Made by a program: the position numbers and the translations under genes. From positions 62,001-126,000 of the forward strand of contig NZ_KE384019.1 in the NCBI RefSeq assembly GCF_000423445.1: a DNA stretch of 64,000 nucleotides, given 5' to 3'. Each line of letters opens with the position of its first letter. Positions within the stretch are counted from its first letter, which is position 1. This document shows, piece after piece, positions 45,546 through 54,655 of the stretch. Origin of the DNA: Acidipropionibacterium thoenii DSM 20276 (GTDB lineage: Bacteria; Actinomycetota; Actinomycetes; Propionibacteriales; Propionibacteriaceae). Below the pieces are notes generated by a model. The model was not told where the DNA came from, made no database searches, and was given only the letters and a program-made list of their open reading frames with translations.

Positions 45546-46528
45546 ACCGCGTCCGATTCCTGACTTCCCGGTTGCTCCAGACTCTGCTGGTTCTGGTGCT
45601 CATCACCTTCATCACCTTCGCGATCTTCCAGCTGTTTCCCTCCGATCCGGCGCAGCTGGCCTGCGGCAAGCCCTGCACTCCCGAGAGTCTGGCCCGAGCT
45701 CGGGCCTACATGGGCTTCGACAAGAGCTGGTACCTGTAGTTCTGGGACTACCTGTCCGGGATCTTCACGGGCACCACCTATGGTTCCGGAGCCGACATCG
45801 TCAGGTGCTCCGCACCGTGCCTGGGCTACTCCTTCCGGCTGTCCACGCCGGTCACCGAACTGATCGCGGCCAGGTTCCCGATCACCCTGTCCATCGCGAT
45901 CGGTGCCGCCGTGCTGTGGATGGTGATCGGGGTGGCGGCCGGAATCGTCTCCGCCCTGCGTCGCGGCACCACCCTGGACCGGGCGATCATGACCGGGACC
46001 GTGCTCGGCGTCTCCGCGCCGTCCTACCTGGTCGGGCTGCTGGGGATCCTACTGTTCGGGTTCACCGCCGACATCGTCCCGGTCTCGGGCTATGTGCCGT
46101 TCTCCCAGAGTCCCGTGGACTGGGCCTGGCACCTGGCCCTTCCATGGACCGTACTGGCCCTCATCTCGGCGGCGGTGTACGCACGGATGGTGCGCGGCGA
46201 GATGCTGGAGAATCTCGGCGAGGACTATGTCCGAACCGCCCGGGCAGCGGGTCTGCCGGAACGCCGGGTGATCGGTAACCACGTGCTGCGCAACATCTCG
46301 GTCCCTGTCCTCACCTACTTCGCACTGGATTTCGGTGGCCTGCTCGGCGGTGCGGTCATCACCGAGAAGGTGTTCTCGATCCAGGGCCTGGGCGCCCTCT
46401 TCCTGGACGCTGTCGGTGCCACCGACATTCAACTGGTGATGGGCATCACCCTGGTCGCTGCGGCCGCCGTCATCCTGATGAATCTGGTCGCCGATGTGCT
46501 CGCAGCGGCCATCGATCCACGGGTCTGA
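45542..46528 (+). pseudogene. dppB: Peptide/nickel-type ABC permease (DppB-like) with in-frame amber codon
   Basis: A single continuous frame of 329 codons encodes a DppB/OppB-type permease but is split by TAG at 45737-45739. The first part (65 codons) ends FDKSWYL, and the frame resumes FWDYLSGIFTGTT. A Gln codon CAG is expected there (WYLQFWDYL is the family pattern), so one C-to-T change explains the stop. Both halves are otherwise intact, including EDYVRTARAAGLPERRVIGNHVL (EAA loop) and the C-terminal helices. Periplasmic cysteine pairs (ACGKPC, RCSAPC) are present. It may be a recent pseudogene, a sequencing error or readthrough. The downstream ORF at 45911 cannot replace the N-terminus. 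Confidence 0.85.
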
Positions 46529-46582
46529 CACCCTCTTGTTCCCCTCATCCTGCTCACCCAACCGATTCTGAAGGACGGTCCG

Positions 46583-48253
46583 ATGTTCGACTCCACCCAC
46601 CCCTCGAATGCCCTCTCCCGGCGGGGCTTCCTCGCCGGTACCGGGGCCACCGCTCTTACCCTGGCCCTGGCAGCCTGCGGAGCCAACGAACGCTCCTCCT
46701 CGAGCGCCGGCTCGGCGACTCCCACCAAGGGCGGGACGCTGACCATCCTCCAGTCGGCCACCGACATCAACTGGGATCCTGCGAAGAGCCAGTCGATGGC
46801 TGTCACATCGCTCGCCTTGGTGCACCGTCGACTCACGACCTGGAGAATCGTCAATGGTCAGGAGGCGGCCGTGGTGCCAGACCTGGCCACCGACACCGGA
46901 AAGGTGTCGGCCGACGGCCTGACCTGGACCTACGTCCTCAAGGACGGTCTGGTCGCCGAGGACGGGTCTGCGATCACGTCCACCCAGATCAAGCACGGCA
47001 TTGAACGGACCTTCGCCGACTCGCTGTCAGGTGGCCTCGGCTACCACAAGGCACTGCTGGCCGGGACCAAGGGGTACACCGGGCCCTATCAGGGCAAGCA
47101 CCTGGCATCGGTAGAGACCCCCGATGCCAAGACCATCGTGTTTCACCTGACGAAGCCCTATGGCGACTGGCCCTGGATCGCCTCCACCCCGGCCTTCGCC
47201 CCGGTTCCCGCCGGTGACAATCCCGCCAGCTACACCCGCAAGCCAGTGGCCTCGGGGCCCTACCGGGTCGCCGAGTACAAGCAGGGGGTCGAGGTGACCC
47301 TCAAGCGCAACCCGAGGTGGAGCTCCTCCGTCGATGAGGTGCGCACGGCCCTGCCCGAGACCGTCGTGTTCTCCCTGGGGCAGGACGAGTCGGTCGCATC
47401 CCAGCGGCTCATCGCCGACTCGGGAGCCGATCGGAATGCCTTCGGGGCCGATCGGGTCGCCGCCGCCCAGCTGGCCCAGGTGACCGGCAACCCGTCGGCG
47501 AAGGCCAGGCTGGCGACCGCCAGCGCTGGGCCTCTGAACTACCTGGCCATCAATGTCGAGCGGGTCACCGACCTCGATGTGCGGCGGGCCATCGCCTACG
47601 CCGTCGACAAGAAGGCCGTCCAGACGGCGTTGGGTGGAACCCTCGGTGCTGCCGTGGCGACCACTTACATCACGCCGGGTATTCCGGGGCGTCAGGTGTA
47701 CGACCTCTTCCCGACCTCCACCAGCCGGGCGGAACAGCTGCTCAAGGGCAAGAAGGTCGGAAAGCTCGTGCTGCTCACACCGAATGACGAGGCCTCGCTG
47801 GCGATCTCCCAGGCGGTGCAGCAGTCTCTGCAGAAGGTGGGTGTCACGGTGACCATCAGTCCGGTGGAGAGCGACACCTGGACGGAGCGTGCCACTCAGG
47901 GCAATGGCTCGGGATACGACCTGACGATCGGATCGTGGAACCCGGACTACCCCTCTGCCAACGCCAACCTGCAGCCGCTGTTCGCCTCCAGTGAGATCGG
48001 CTCCGGCGGTTACAACGTGTCCCGCTATCGCAATTCGGAGGTGGACACGTTGCTCTCCGAGGCCGCCGCTCTGTCGGTGGAGCAGGCGAAGTCGAAGTGG
48101 CCCGCCATCGACAAGCGGATCGCCCAGGATGTCCCGGCAGTCCCATTGGTCTACCGTCGCAACTCCTTCCTGCACGGTTCCGGGGTGACGAATTTCTTCG
48201 TCAACCCCTTCCCCTCCTACCCGAACTACCTCACTGTGGGAGTGACCGCCTGA
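46583..48253 (+). CDS. Peptide-binding lipoprotein of ABC transporter (SBP family 5)
   Basis: A 556-residue extracellular solute-binding protein. The N-terminus has a twin-arginine signal (SRRGFLAGTG) and lipobox LALAAC, so it is a Tat-exported lipoprotein with Cys about 33 as anchor. The mature part has the family 5 features GGTLTILQSATDINWDPAKSQ, FADSL and KPVASGPYRVAEYKQG. A ribosome-binding site AAGGACGG precedes ATG 46583. It delivers peptides or similar ligands to the permeases encoded upstream. Specificity is not readable from sequence. Confidence 0.92.
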   Translation: MFDSTHPSNALSRRGFLAGTGATALTLALAACGANERSSSSAGSATPTKGGTLTILQSATDINWDPAKSQSMAVTSLALVHRRLTTWRIVNGQEAAVVPDLATDTGKVSADGLTWTYVLKDGLVAEDGSAITSTQIKHGIERTFADSLSGGLGYHKALLAGTKGYTGPYQGKHLASVETPDAKTIVFHLTKPYGDWPWIASTPAFAPVPAGDNPASYTRKPVASGPYRVAEYKQGVEVTLKRNPRWSSSVDEVRTALPETVVFSLGQDESVASQRLIADSGADRNAFGADRVAAAQLAQVTGNPSAKARLATASAGPLNYLAINVERVTDLDVRRAIAYAVDKKAVQTALGGTLGAAVATTYITPGIPGRQVYDLFPTSTSRAEQLLKGKKVGKLVLLTPNDEASLAISQAVQQSLQKVGVTVTISPVESDTWTERATQGNGSGYDLTIGSWNPDYPSANANLQPLFASSEIGSGGYNVSRYRNSEVDTLLSEAAALSVEQAKSKWPAIDKRIAQDVPAVPLVYRRNSFLHGSGVTNFFVNPFPSYPNYLTVGVTA

Positions 48254-49965
48254 TGATCGGAGGGCAGCAGGCCGGCACTTCGGAGTCGGCCCGCTCCGAT
48301 GAGCCGGTGCTGAGGCTGCGCGACCTGTCGGTGCACTTCAGTGGCTCCCCGGTGGCGGCCTCGGAGGAGGTCGATCTGGAGCTGGTTCCCGGCCGGGTGC
48401 TCGCCCTGGTCGGGGAGTCGGGTTCCGGGAAATCGGTCACCGCGCTCGGCAGCCTCGGTCTGCTGCCCCCGACCGCCCGAGTGAGCGGCTCGGCGCTGCT
48501 CAACCGATCCGATGACACAGGGGGTGCCACCTCGCAGGTGGAACTCGTGGGAGCTGCCCGCCCCGTGCTCGACGACGCTCGTGGCCGTCTGGTGGGCACC
48601 ATCTTTCAGGAGCCGGCCAGTGCTCTGGACCCGTTGCTCACCATCAGGTCGCAGATCAGCGAGGCCATCAGAGCCCATGGCGATCGTCGAGGGATCTCGC
48701 GCTCCCGGCTGAGGGAGCGGGTCGCGGAGCTTCTGACCCGGGTCGGGCTGGCGGAGGTCGAGCGGATCGCCTCCTCCTACCCCCACCAACTGTCCGGTGG
48801 GCAGCAGCAGCGCGCCTGCATCGCCCTGGCACTGGCCTGCGACCCGCTTGTGATCGTCGCCGACGAACCCACCACTGCACTGGATGTCACAGTCCAGGCG
48901 GGGATCCTCGACCTGCTCCGAACACTGACCGGTGAGGGGATGGCCGTGCTGCTCATCACCCACGACATGGGCGTGGTGGCTGACATCGCCGATGAGGTGG
49001 CCGTGATGAGGCACGGTCGCATCGTCGAGCGAGGCGGGGTCGACGAGATCTTCAGTCGACCGAGCCATCCCTACACCCGGGAACTGCTGGGGGCCGTGCC
49101 CCGACTCGACGCGCTGCGCGAGGCCCCGGACGTGGTGGAGCCGGAACCGGCCGGCCCCCGGCCAACCCCGGTGGTGGAGGTCGCCAACCTCGATGTGGTC
49201 TACAAGGCCCGCGGGCGACGGCCCGTGCATGCGGTGCGCGGGGTCTCGCTGTCCATCGCCGCCGGGGAGGTGCTCGGCCTGGTGGGGGAGTCCGGATCGG
49301 GGAAGTCCACTATCGCCGGCACGCTGACCGGGATGGTGCCGGTGACCTCGGGTTCGGTGAGGGTCGACGGTGTCGAGGTGGCGGGAGCCTCCCGCCGGGA
49401 GCTGCTGCCGGTGCGGCGTCAGACCGGCGTGGTCTACCAGAACCCGGCCTCGGCGCTGAACCCCCGACGCACCGTGGGGGCCTCCATCGCCGAACCCCTG
49501 ATGCTCCATGCCGATATGGAGTCCGCCCAGCGGCGGGCCAGGGTCCGAGAACTGCTGGACCAGGTTCGGCTGCCGGTCTCGATGGCCGAGCGATACCCCC
49601 ACGAGATGAGTGGCGGGCAGCGTCAGCGGGTCGCCATCGCCCGCGCCCTGGCCCTGCGGCCGCGCCTGGTGATCGCCGATGAGCCGACCAGCGCACTGGA
49701 TGTCTCGGTACAGGCCGTGGTGCTCGACCTGCTCGCCTCCCTGCAGGCCGAGTTGGAGTTCGCCTGCCTGTTCGTGTCCCACGATCTGGCGGTGGTGGAG
49801 CAGGTCGCCGCCCGGACCCTGGTTCTCAGTGCGGGAAGGGTGGTCGAGGAGGGGCCCACCGACCAGGTGCTGGCCCATCCCCGCGAGGACTACACCAGAC
49901 GGCTCGTGGCCGCTGTCCCGGTGCCCGATCCCCGGGTGCAGAGATCCAGGCGGGCGGCGGTCTGA
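48253..49965 (+). CDS. Fused peptide ABC transporter ATPase (DppD-DppF)
   Basis: 570 residues containing two complete ABC ATPase domains in tandem. The first (about 20-290) has GESGSGKSV Walker A, LSGGQQQR signature and [12 protein letters not shown] Walker B. The second (about 305-560) has [17 protein letters not shown] and [12 protein letters not shown]. The DppD-like first half ends in [17 protein letters not shown] 48253 overlaps the SBP stop by one base (TGATG), so it is co-translated. It energises the importer formed by the two permeases. Confidence 0.95.
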   Translation: MIGGQQAGTSESARSDEPVLRLRDLSVHFSGSPVAASEEVDLELVPGRVLALVGESGSGKSVTALGSLGLLPPTARVSGSALLNRSDDTGGATSQVELVGAARPVLDDARGRLVGTIFQEPASALDPLLTIRSQISEAIRAHGDRRGISRSRLRERVAELLTRVGLAEVERIASSYPHQLSGGQQQRACIALALACDPLVIVADEPTTALDVTVQAGILDLLRTLTGEGMAVLLITHDMGVVADIADEVAVMRHGRIVERGGVDEIFSRPSHPYTRELLGAVPRLDALREAPDVVEPEPAGPRPTPVVEVANLDVVYKARGRRPVHAVRGVSLSIAAGEVLGLVGESGSGKSTIAGTLTGMVPVTSGSVRVDGVEVAGASRRELLPVRRQTGVVYQNPASALNPRRTVGASIAEPLMLHADMESAQRRARVRELLDQVRLPVSMAERYPHEMSGGQRQRVAIARALALRPRLVIADEPTSALDVSVQAVVLDLLASLQAELEFACLFVSHDLAVVEQVAARTLVLSAGRVVEEGPTDQVLAHPREDYTRRLVAAVPVPDPRVQRSRRAAV

Positions 49966-49987
49966 GCCGGGTGGTCCCCGCGAGTAC

Positions 49988-50842
49988 TCAGTCCAGGGTG
50001 GTGAGGATCTCGGCGCCGTCGGCGCGGATCACCATGGTCTGCTCGAACTGGGCGCACCGGGAGCCGTCATTGGTGATGACCGTCCAACCGTCGTCCCACT
50101 GGTGGGAGTGGTAGTCGCCCAGGGTGAGCATCGGCTCGATCGTCAGCGTCATGCCCTCCTCCAGGGTGACGTCGTAGCGGGGCTCGTCGTAGTGGAAGAC
50201 GATCAGACCGGAGTGGAAGGCGGTGTGGACGCCGTGGCCGGTGTAGTCGTGGACCACGCCGTAGCCGAACCGCTTGGCGTAGTTCTCGATGATCCGCCCG
50301 ATGATGGAGATCGAGCGGCCGGGCCGGACCGCCTTGATGGCCCGGTTCATCGACTCCTGGGTGTGCGTCACCAGGTCGCGGGAGGCCTGGTCGACATCAC
50401 CGCACAGGAAGGTGTAGCAGTTGTCGCCGTGGACGCCGTTCTTGTAGGCGGTGACGTCGATCTTGACGATGTCACCGTCCTCCAGCGGGCGGGCATCGGG
50501 GATGCCGTGGCAGATCACCTCGTTGACCGAGGTGCAGATCGACTTGGGGTAGTTGCGGTAGTCCAGGCTCGACGGGTAGGCGCCGTGGTCACACATGTAC
50601 TCGTGGGCGATCCTGTCCAGGGCGTCGGTGGTGACGCCGGGGGCCACTGCCTTGCCCGCCTCGTGCATCGCACCGCAGGCGATCCGGCCGGCCTCCTTCA
50701 TGGCCTCGATCACCTCGGGGGTCTGCACATGGGAGCCCTGGTAGTCCTCATCGACATCGCCCAGGCCGACATAGGGGGGCCGAGGGATGGATGCGGGGAC
50801 GTCGAGACGGGGACTCACGGGGTAGGGCTTGATGGCAGTCAC
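49988..50842 (-). CDS. map: Methionine aminopeptidase, type Ib (MapB)
   Basis: A 284-residue M24A metallopeptidase cotranslationally removing initiator Met. Metal-ligand region: ICHGIPD, DGDIVKIDVTAYKNGVHGDNCYTF (two Asp), YTGHGVHTAFH (His), LTIEPMLT (Glu) and FEQTMVI (Glu). The N-terminal about 45-residue extension with PYPVSPRLDVPASIPRPPYVG is the actinobacterial MapB SH3-binding-like tail. Convergent with the ABC operon (22-nt gap). Confidence 0.95.
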   Translation of the reverse strand: MTAIKPYPVSPRLDVPASIPRPPYVGLGDVDEDYQGSHVQTPEVIEAMKEAGRIACGAMHEAGKAVAPGVTTDALDRIAHEYMCDHGAYPSSLDYRNYPKSICTSVNEVICHGIPDARPLEDGDIVKIDVTAYKNGVHGDNCYTFLCGDVDQASRDLVTHTQESMNRAIKAVRPGRSISIIGRIIENYAKRFGYGVVHDYTGHGVHTAFHSGLIVFHYDEPRYDVTLEEGMTLTIEPMLTLGDYHSHQWDDGWTVITNDGSRCAQFEQTMVIRADGAEILTTLD

Positions 50843-50914
50843 GTCTGCCTAGTGTACGAGGCCGTCGATCGGGGCGTGTACTACTCTGCAACCGTCTCTT
50901 GGAAGGCGACCGAC

Positions 50915-51097
50915 ATGCGTTCGTGGAGAACCTACACTGCAGGTATTGTTCTTTTCTTGACTGTCACTTTCTTGGCCCCTCCCAGTCAAGGGCCTGAAAA
51001 CTCCTTCTGCAACCTATTTCCTAGCTTTCCCTCTTGTCGTCTGAGCTCCAATCTCTCAGTGTTGCAAGGCGAATCATTCCGAGCTCGGCTGCCTTGA
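50915..51097 (+). CDS. Small hydrophobic ORF, possible exported peptide
   Basis: A 60-codon ORF with GGAAGG about 10 nt upstream. The N-terminus MRSWRTYTAGIVLFLTVTFLA resembles a signal sequence or single helix, with a possible processing site after the following APPSQG. The rest has two cysteines (NSFCNLFPSFPSC). Its last 77 nt overlap the 3' end of the response regulator on the other strand. Located at the left edge of the accessory island and of lower GC. It could be a signal peptide-type pheromone or simply non-coding. No family recognised. Confidence 0.35.
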   Translation: MRSWRTYTAGIVLFLTVTFLAPPSQGPENSFCNLFPSFPSCRLSSNLSVLQGESFRARLP

Positions 51098-51686
51098 CAA
51101 CTACTTCCAGGCGAGATTGTGTCTCGAATTTCTTGAACAGAGCCGACATGTGCTTCTTTATCGCGGAGCTGCTGAGGAATAGGTTCTCCTCAATCTCCCT
51201 GTTGGAGAGGCCGTGACCGAGAAGGGTGAGGACCTGGTGTTCGCGTTCGGTGAGTTCTGGCACGGGGAATAGTCTGTCTTCGGTCCCGGGTGGTGGCTCG
51301 CTCGAGTTGGTGATCCGTCGACCCAAGTTCTGAATAGTTGAGACTATTGCAGAGGGATTTGCTGTCTTCCGCAAATAGGCGGATGCCCCGAGAGCACTGA
51401 CGGCGATCTCGGCACTGGCACTGGAACTGTTTGTCAGAATCACGATCGATGATGATGGTGAGATGGAATGAAGTTGAGCGGTGGTGTCATATCCATTGGT
51501 CTCACCTATGGCGAGGTCCACAAGATAAACATCTGCGGAATGCTCGGAGGCATATCGAATCGCATGATCTCCGTTTCCGAATGCGGCGACTGGATGAATT
51601 CCTGAGGTTGCGTTCAGTAGTGACATCAATGAGTCGCGGACGATGAAGTCGTCATCGACGATGACTACGGTGATCGGACGAGTCAT
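51021..51686 (-). CDS. NarL/LuxR-family response regulator
   Basis: 221 residues. Receiver domain 5-120 with acidic pocket DDD (11-13) and phosphoacceptor D57 in VYLVDLAIG. The C-terminal LuxR-type HTH is LTEREHQVLTLLGHGLSNREIEENLFLSSSAIKKHMSALFKKF (about 150-195). ATG 51686 chosen; TTG 51701 is an alternative. The start overlaps the 3' end of the kinase gene by 35 nt. Lower GC than neighbours. Targets probably include the adjacent ABC exporter or secreted-protein unit, but this is inference. Confidence 0.9.
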   Translation of the reverse strand: MTRPITVVIVDDDFIVRDSLMSLLNATSGIHPVAAFGNGDHAIRYASEHSADVYLVDLAIGETNGYDTTAQLHSISPSSSIVILTNSSSASAEIAVSALGASAYLRKTANPSAIVSTIQNLGRRITNSSEPPPGTEDRLFPVPELTEREHQVLTLLGHGLSNREIEENLFLSSSAIKKHMSALFKKFETQSRLEVVVKAAELGMIRLATLRDWSSDDKRES

Positions 51687-52842
51687 GGGAATCACCTCCA
51701 ATCGGTAGGGAGAGCGATGTCAGCCATGTCGTGGGATCAGATGTGCTCCTCATGCTACTGAATCGTCCGTTGAGGATCGCGACTCGCTCTCGCATGCCAA
51801 TGAGGCCGTGTCCGCCGACACGTGACTCCTGGCGACCGGTGGCGAGTTGATTCGCAGCGGTGAACGTGACCGAGCGTCGCTCTGCATTGACGGTGAGGCG
51901 CAGCGTGCAGATCCCTGGGGCTCCGTGCTTGGCGATGTTTCGCGCCGCTTCGCGGATCCCAGCCACCAGGCAGCCATGGCACGCCGGGCTGAGCGCCAAG
52001 CCGGTCGCTGAGCCCACTACCACGGGTTGGAATCCATCGCCGCGGAGTGACTCGGCTGCTGAGTCCAGGACTTCTTGGAGGGGGGAGTGGTTGAGGAAGG
52101 CCGAGTCGAGATCGGGATCCGGATCCCGGAGGGCGATCAGGATCTCGTTGAGATCATCGGCGGTGGCGCGAGCGAGATCGCCCACCTTCTCGAGGGAGCC
52201 TCGGATGTTCGGGTCAGGCTGGGCGGACGCATCGGCGGAGGCCGCAATGAGCGAGATCCGGGACAACGACTGCAAGGCTGTGTCGTGCAACTGGCGAGCG
52301 ATGATCTGTTGCTGCTGTTGTCGCTGGGATGCGTACTTGTACTTCAGTGCGCGTTGAAGCTGATGAAAACCGAATGTTGTCAACCATGTCAGGGAAAGGA
52401 TGAATGCCCATCCGAAAGTGGCGAAGACCACTCTCCTGAGTGACTGAGGAGGAACAGCACGGGTCTCTGCGATGCAACTCAGCGTCAAGTACGCGAGCGT
52501 GAGGGAGGCTCCTGATCGCCACCGCCCGAGGGCGCTGCAACTGGCCACCGGAAGCAGGCCCGCGAGGGTGGCGAATGTCGAGTCAGTACCTGGAAAGAGG
52601 AGCAATGCTCCCTGGAAGGCCATGGCCACGCATCCGGCCAGGAGCGGCCAGCGGCCAGAGAAGGCCGCCGCGGTACACAGGGCGATCTCCAAGGCGAACG
52701 GCGCGACCTCTGCACCGTGCCGAGGAGGCGCTGTCATCAGCACTGCAATGAACAGGATTGCGATCGCGGCTGCGACCGCGGTCACGATACTCTCGAAGGT
52801 GCGGAGTCTCGCTCGAAGTCGCTTCAGTCCCCCCGCGTTCAC
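51652..52842 (-). CDS. Sensor histidine kinase (HisKA_3 type)
   Basis: 396 residues with five or six N-terminal membrane helices (about 15-160), a short Gln-rich linker, the dimerisation/phosphoacceptor H-box IIARQLHDTALQSLSRI (H186), and an HATPase domain with N-box GIREAARNIAKHG and G-box GGHGLIGMRERVAIL. GTG 52842 lies about 6 nt after TACTCT, so the mRNA may be leaderless; no ribosome-binding site is seen. An upstream in-frame extension exists but is not domain-like. Pairs with the response regulator. Confidence 0.88.
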   Translation of the reverse strand: MNAGGLKRLRARLRTFESIVTAVAAAIAILFIAVLMTAPPRHGAEVAPFALEIALCTAAAFSGRWPLLAGCVAMAFQGALLLFPGTDSTFATLAGLLPVASCSALGRWRSGASLTLAYLTLSCIAETRAVPPQSLRRVVFATFGWAFILSLTWLTTFGFHQLQRALKYKYASQRQQQQQIIARQLHDTALQSLSRISLIAASADASAQPDPNIRGSLEKVGDLARATADDLNEILIALRDPDPDLDSAFLNHSPLQEVLDSAAESLRGDGFQPVVVGSATGLALSPACHGCLVAGIREAARNIAKHGAPGICTLRLTVNAERRSVTFTAANQLATGRQESRVGGHGLIGMRERVAILNGRFSSMRSTSDPTTWLTSLSLPIGGDSHDSSDHRSHRR

Positions 52843-53087
52843 AGGTGGAGAGTAGCGCTTGATCAAGTAGAGAGCGCAAGCCGGTCGGGGAATGGTTGAT
52901 GATCGAGGCGGTGGGGGGAGGATGTGGTTGTCCGGCTCGTTGGCCGTTCTGGAATCGGTCCGGATGGGAGTTCTGCCGGCGAGCTGCACAGCCGGTGATT
53001 GGGGAGGCAGACGCGGCAGACATCGATCGTCTGATGCCCGTGGCGGCGGACAATCGAGGTGAGTGCGGTCCGGTGGGACTTTGTTCG

Positions 53088-53321
53088 GAACTACTCGGTG
53101 CCGGCCGCTTCACGCTGTGGGCGCGGGTTCGCGCAGGTGCCGACCTGGGGACGGTCATAGTTGTGTTGACCTGCTGGGCTGAACAGCGGATGGTCTTCCT
53201 GTGCTTGCGTCTCGCAGTCATCAGCGATGTTGCTGGCCTGCTGGTCGACGGCCCTGCTGGACTCTACTCAGCTCGCAGGGTGTCCCGGATGGATCCGTTC
53301 GACGTCCTGCGGCAGAGCTGA
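53088..53321 (+). pseudogene. Degraded duplicate of the FtsX/MacB-type permease 3' end
   Basis: The translated tail (GAGRFTLWARVRAG, ADLGTVIVVLTCWAEQ, RLAVISDVAGLLVDG, DPFDVLRQS) aligns with the C-terminus of the permease at 60749-62017 (GAGAFTLWAQVRPG, ASLGTVIVVATCWAKQ, RLAVLGPVAGLLVGG, EPVDALRQS). About 320 nt corresponding to its middle is missing. The similarity continues past the stop into non-coding sequence (GCAGGCG..GGTCGGTCATCACC). Weaker resemblance may extend upstream to about 52990. It is a decayed, internally deleted copy. Confidence 0.85.
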
Positions 53322-53402
53322 TCATAGGCAGGCGTCGTTGTCGGTCATCACCAGGGGGACCGTGAGTCCGAGGCCTTCGTGAAGGTGGTTCCGTCTCAGA
53401 CA
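53322..53402 (-). mobile_element. IS481-like transposase remnant
   Basis: On the minus strand one frame reads HLHEGLGLTVPLVMTDNDACL and then a stop. This matches the end of the rve integrase core of IS481/IS3 transposases (..TDNGSCYRS). A matching remnant, AVMTDHGACYRSAL, lies at 62040 beside the intact permease. Too degraded to be active. Confidence 0.55.
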
Positions 53403-53890
53403 GCCTTGATGATGCGCCCGCCGACGGTGTCGTCTGCCAAGACGTCTGGTCGTGGGCGTCCTGGAAGATCCACTCGAGCCGAGTGAAGGCTCCGGCATCT
53501 GAGCCGCTCGTCGCCTCGGGTGCGCAGGGTTGTCACCGGGCAGCGACCGACCCGCGCGATCTCCGAGAGAGATCTCGGCTACCGTGCCACACCACTGTGC
53601 GGGACATCCCTGACCCCGGTGGACGGAACTGGCGCCACCTCCTGGCGCTGGCGTTGGGTGGCCGCATGGACAGCATGGGACTCTTGGGAGGGTACCGATG
53701 AAGGTTTTCGGCGGCGTAGCAGATGACGCAATGGCGTGGTCCCGGGGGGTCCGTGATCTCTTGCGGTGATGGCCTCGGTTCCCGGAGAGCCGGAAGAGGT
53801 GTCCAAATGTACCGATCTTGGTCTCGTATCTGTACCGGAGTGAAACGTCGTCGTAAGGTCATCCAAACCCAAGTTTCACGAATTCAGGGG
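53403..53890 (+). other. Degenerate intergenic region with TGTACCG direct repeats
   Basis: Nothing coding is supported here. Patches such as GAGGCCTTCGTGAAG resemble the sequence near 62215 and look like further decay of the transposase remnant. Upstream of the ABC gene, TGTACCG occurs at 53808-53814 and again at 53831-53837, 23 bp apart (about two helical turns). It is a candidate binding site for the adjacent NarL-type regulator. Confidence 0.4.
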
Positions 53891-54655
53891 ATGGTTGAAG
53901 TGTTCTCCGCAAGCACCAGTGGATCGCTGCGGATCGACAGACTTGACTTCTCCTACTTCTCGACGCCTGTCCTACGATCCCTCAGTTGCCAGTTCGGCAG
54001 TTCCAGAACGGTGCTGCTCGGTCCGAACGGGGCCGGCAAGTCGACCCTGTTCGGCGTGCTGTCGGGTGCGCTCGCGGCACGCTCCGGCGCGGTCCTGCTG
54101 CCGGGAGCCGACAGCCCGACCTCCCGCCGTGAGCTGCGATCACGAGTCGGAATCATGCCGCAGTCCATCGCGCCAGTGCCGGGCCTGACCGTCGCCGAGC
54201 AGGTGGCCTATGCAGGCTGGCTCGCCGGACTGTCGGCCCGGCGGGCCGCGCGACGCGCGGGGGATGCGCTCGAGCAGGTGGATCTGGCCGGCAAGGCTGA
54301 CGCCAAGGCGGGAAGGCTCTCAGGGGGACAGCTGCGTCGGGTAGGGCTGGCCCAGGCGATTGTCGCCGAACCGGAGGTGCTGCTCCTTGACGAGCCCACC
54401 GCCGGCCTCGATCCGGCCCAGCGGCTGCGATTCCGGTCCGTCCTCCGCTCCATTCCCGGAGACCGGGTGACCATCGTCTCCACCCACCAGATCGACGACA
54501 TCAGCGAGCTCTACGACGTCGTGGCGGTGATCGAGGCGGGGCAGATGCGATTCACCGGCACCCCCCAAGAGTTCCTCGGGCTCGCAGGTCCCGGCCCCGG
54601 TCAGGCGGAACGAGCCTACTTGAGCCTGCTCCGATCAGAGGAGATCGCGCTGTGA
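53891..54655 (+). CDS. ABC transporter ATP-binding protein
   Basis: A 254-residue single ABC domain: Walker A GPNGAGKST (about 49), Q-loop VGIMPQS, signature LSGGQLRRVGLAQ, Walker B LLLDEPTAGLD, switch His in STHQIDD. It is of the CcmA/antibiotic-exporter type. ATG 53891 (or GTG 53900) chosen; longer upstream frame lies in decayed sequence. It overlaps the next gene by 4 nt (GTGA), forming a three-gene exporter unit. Confidence 0.88.
   Translation: MVEVFSASTSGSLRIDRLDFSYFSTPVLRSLSCQFGSSRTVLLGPNGAGKSTLFGVLSGALAARSGAVLLPGADSPTSRRELRSRVGIMPQSIAPVPGLTVAEQVAYAGWLAGLSARRAARRAGDALEQVDLAGKADAKAGRLSGGQLRRVGLAQAIVAEPEVLLLDEPTAGLDPAQRLRFRSVLRSIPGDRVTIVSTHQIDDISELYDVVAVIEAGQMRFTGTPQEFLGLAGPGPGQAERAYLSLLRSEEIAL

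Noticed and set aside
45737-45739. Pyrrolysine or recoded UAG
   Set aside because: No pyl genes in the window and homologues have Gln; a point mutation is simpler.
52896-53321. Stand-alone 141-codon gene
   Set aside because: Its C-terminal half is a deleted copy of the permease tail; the N-terminal part has no family and no ribosome-binding site.
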